This document shows, in pieces, positions 6,244-6,952 of a stretch of DNA of 6,952 nucleotides. Origin of the DNA: CAZHPA01 sp964533945 (lineage in GTDB: Bacteria; Bacillota; Clostridia; Lachnospirales; WRBF01); the NCBI GenBank assembly GCA_964533945.1, contig CAZHPA010000061.1:1-6952 (forward strand), read 5' to 3'. A program made the translations under genes and the position numbers. The notes beneath the pieces were generated by a model, which saw only the letters and a program-made list of their open reading frames with translations, was not told the DNA's origin and made no database searches. The number at the start of each line of letters is the position of its first letter. The stretch's first letter is position 1.

Positions 6244-6915
6244 ATGAAAATACTTATAGTTGACGACGACCCCCATATTTCGGAGTTAATATCGCTGTAT
6301 TTAAACAAGGAAGGATATGAAACAAAAGAAATTCATGATGGGAAGAAAGCGTTGGGTGAATTTTCTTCCTTTGCGCCGCATCTTGTTATTTTAGATTTAA
6401 TGCTTCCCGGAATGGACGGATACCAAATATGCAGCGAAATACGAAAAATTAGCTCTGTTCCTGTAATTATGCTAACGGCAAAAGGGGAAACGTTTGACAA
6501 AGTTTTAGGCTTAGAGCTTGGAGCAGACGATTATATGGTTAAACCGTTCGACCCTAAAGAATTAATTGCAAGGGTTAAAGCGGTTTTAAGAAGATACGAT
6601 ACAAAAGAAGCAAAAGCTTCAAATCAAATTGTTTTCCCAAATTTAGCAATTAACCCAAACACATATACCGTAACATACCACGGCAAAACTTTAGAGCTTC
6701 CGCCAAAAGAATTTGAACTGCTTTTGTTTTTTGCACAGCACCCAAACCAAGTTTTTACAAGAGAAAAGCTTTTGGACAGAATTTGGGGTTATGAATTTAT
6801 GGGAGATACAAGAACAGTTGATGTGCATATTAAAAGAATTAGGGAAAAAATGACTAAGGATGATAGCTTTGGAATTAAAACAGTTTGGGGGGTTGGCTAT
6901 AAATTTGTTAAATAG
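6244..6915 (+). CDS. OmpR/PhoB-family response regulator
   Basis: This is a two-component response regulator of 223 residues, the standard length, acting as a DNA-binding transcription factor in the cytosol. The receiver domain (about 1-115) has the acidic pocket D7-D8-D9, the phosphoacceptor D51 in LVILDLMLPGMDG, T78 in MLTAK, and K100 in the conserved KPF motif. The C-terminal winged-helix domain (about 128-223) has ELPPKEFELLLFF, VFTREKLLDRIWGYEF, TRTVDVHIKRIREKM and the closing TVWGVGYKF typical of the OmpR/PhoB group. All key residues are present. AGGAG (6231-6235) lies 8 nt before the ATG. It is divergent from gltX, and the sensor kinase is probably the gene starting at 6945. The signal sensed and the target genes cannot be read from the sequence; the repeat block just upstream suggests autoregulation. 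General similarity is to PhoP/VanR-like regulators, but I do not assign a specific name. Confidence 0.97.
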   Translation: MKILIVDDDPHISELISLYLNKEGYETKEIHDGKKALGEFSSFAPHLVILDLMLPGMDGYQICSEIRKISSVPVIMLTAKGETFDKVLGLELGADDYMVKPFDPKELIARVKAVLRRYDTKEAKASNQIVFPNLAINPNTYTVTYHGKTLELPPKEFELLLFFAQHPNQVFTREKLLDRIWGYEFMGDTRTVDVHIKRIREKMTKDDSFGIKTVWGVGYKFVK

Positions 6916-6944
6916 ACAAGAAGCAAAAAACAAAAGGTGATTTT

Positions 6945-6952
6945 ATGTTTAA
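6945..6952 (+). CDS. Start of a gene cut by the window edge, probably the partner sensor kinase
   Basis: An ATG at 6945 is preceded by AAAAGGTGA (6932-6940), a good Shine-Dalgarno site 4 nt away, and lies 29 nt after the stop codon of the response regulator. Only ATG-TTT and part of a third codon are visible, so the product cannot be read. A sensor histidine kinase is inferred only because OmpR-type regulators are usually followed by their kinase. Confidence 0.55.

Noticed and set aside
6072..6308. Minus-strand open frame spanning the gltX start and the divergent promoter region
   Set aside because: It overlaps both flanking genes in the wrong frame and runs through the promoter and repeat region; gltX has its own good start at 6153.

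Overview
This window is low-GC, tightly packed DNA most consistent with an anaerobic Firmicute of the class Clostridia. The evidence is the A/T-rich codon use, strong Shine-Dalgarno sites before almost every gene, short intergenic gaps, the paired ACT-domain/PFL-family genes common in anaerobic Gram-positives and Archaea, and the clostridial style of the OmpR-type response regulator. Genus cannot be fixed from the sequence alone.

Six genes occupy 149-6153 on the minus strand. In transcription order they are gltX (glutamyl-tRNA synthetase), galT (galactose-1-phosphate uridylyltransferase), galK (galactokinase), an unrecognised 197-residue protein, an ACT-domain protein (UPF0237 type) and a PFL-like protein (UPF0210/DUF711 type). 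Gaps are 29, 34, 68, 15 and 30 nt, so they could form one transcription unit. A GC-rich hairpin followed by a U-rich stretch at 42-101 would end it. The 68-nt gap after galK holds a second hairpin that may separate or tune the two halves.

A divergent response-regulator gene (6244-6915) lies on the plus strand. It is followed by a good ribosome-binding site and the first codons of another gene cut by the window edge, by analogy probably the partner sensor kinase.

The 90-bp region between gltX and the regulator carries three copies of TATGTAAA: two in perfect tandem and one inverted. The outer copies sit within a perfect 10-bp inverted repeat that overlaps the predicted gltX promoter. This is the clearest regulatory signal in the window.

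The known functions are Leloir-pathway galactose activation (galK, galT), protein synthesis (gltX) and signal transduction. galE and galM are absent from the window. The ACT/PFL pair is a widely conserved couple without an assigned reaction. I see no mobile element, CRISPR array, tRNA/rRNA gene, T-box or obvious new multi-gene system. The open questions are the divergent operator, the unknown 197-residue protein, the ACT/PFL pair and the gltX-gal linkage.
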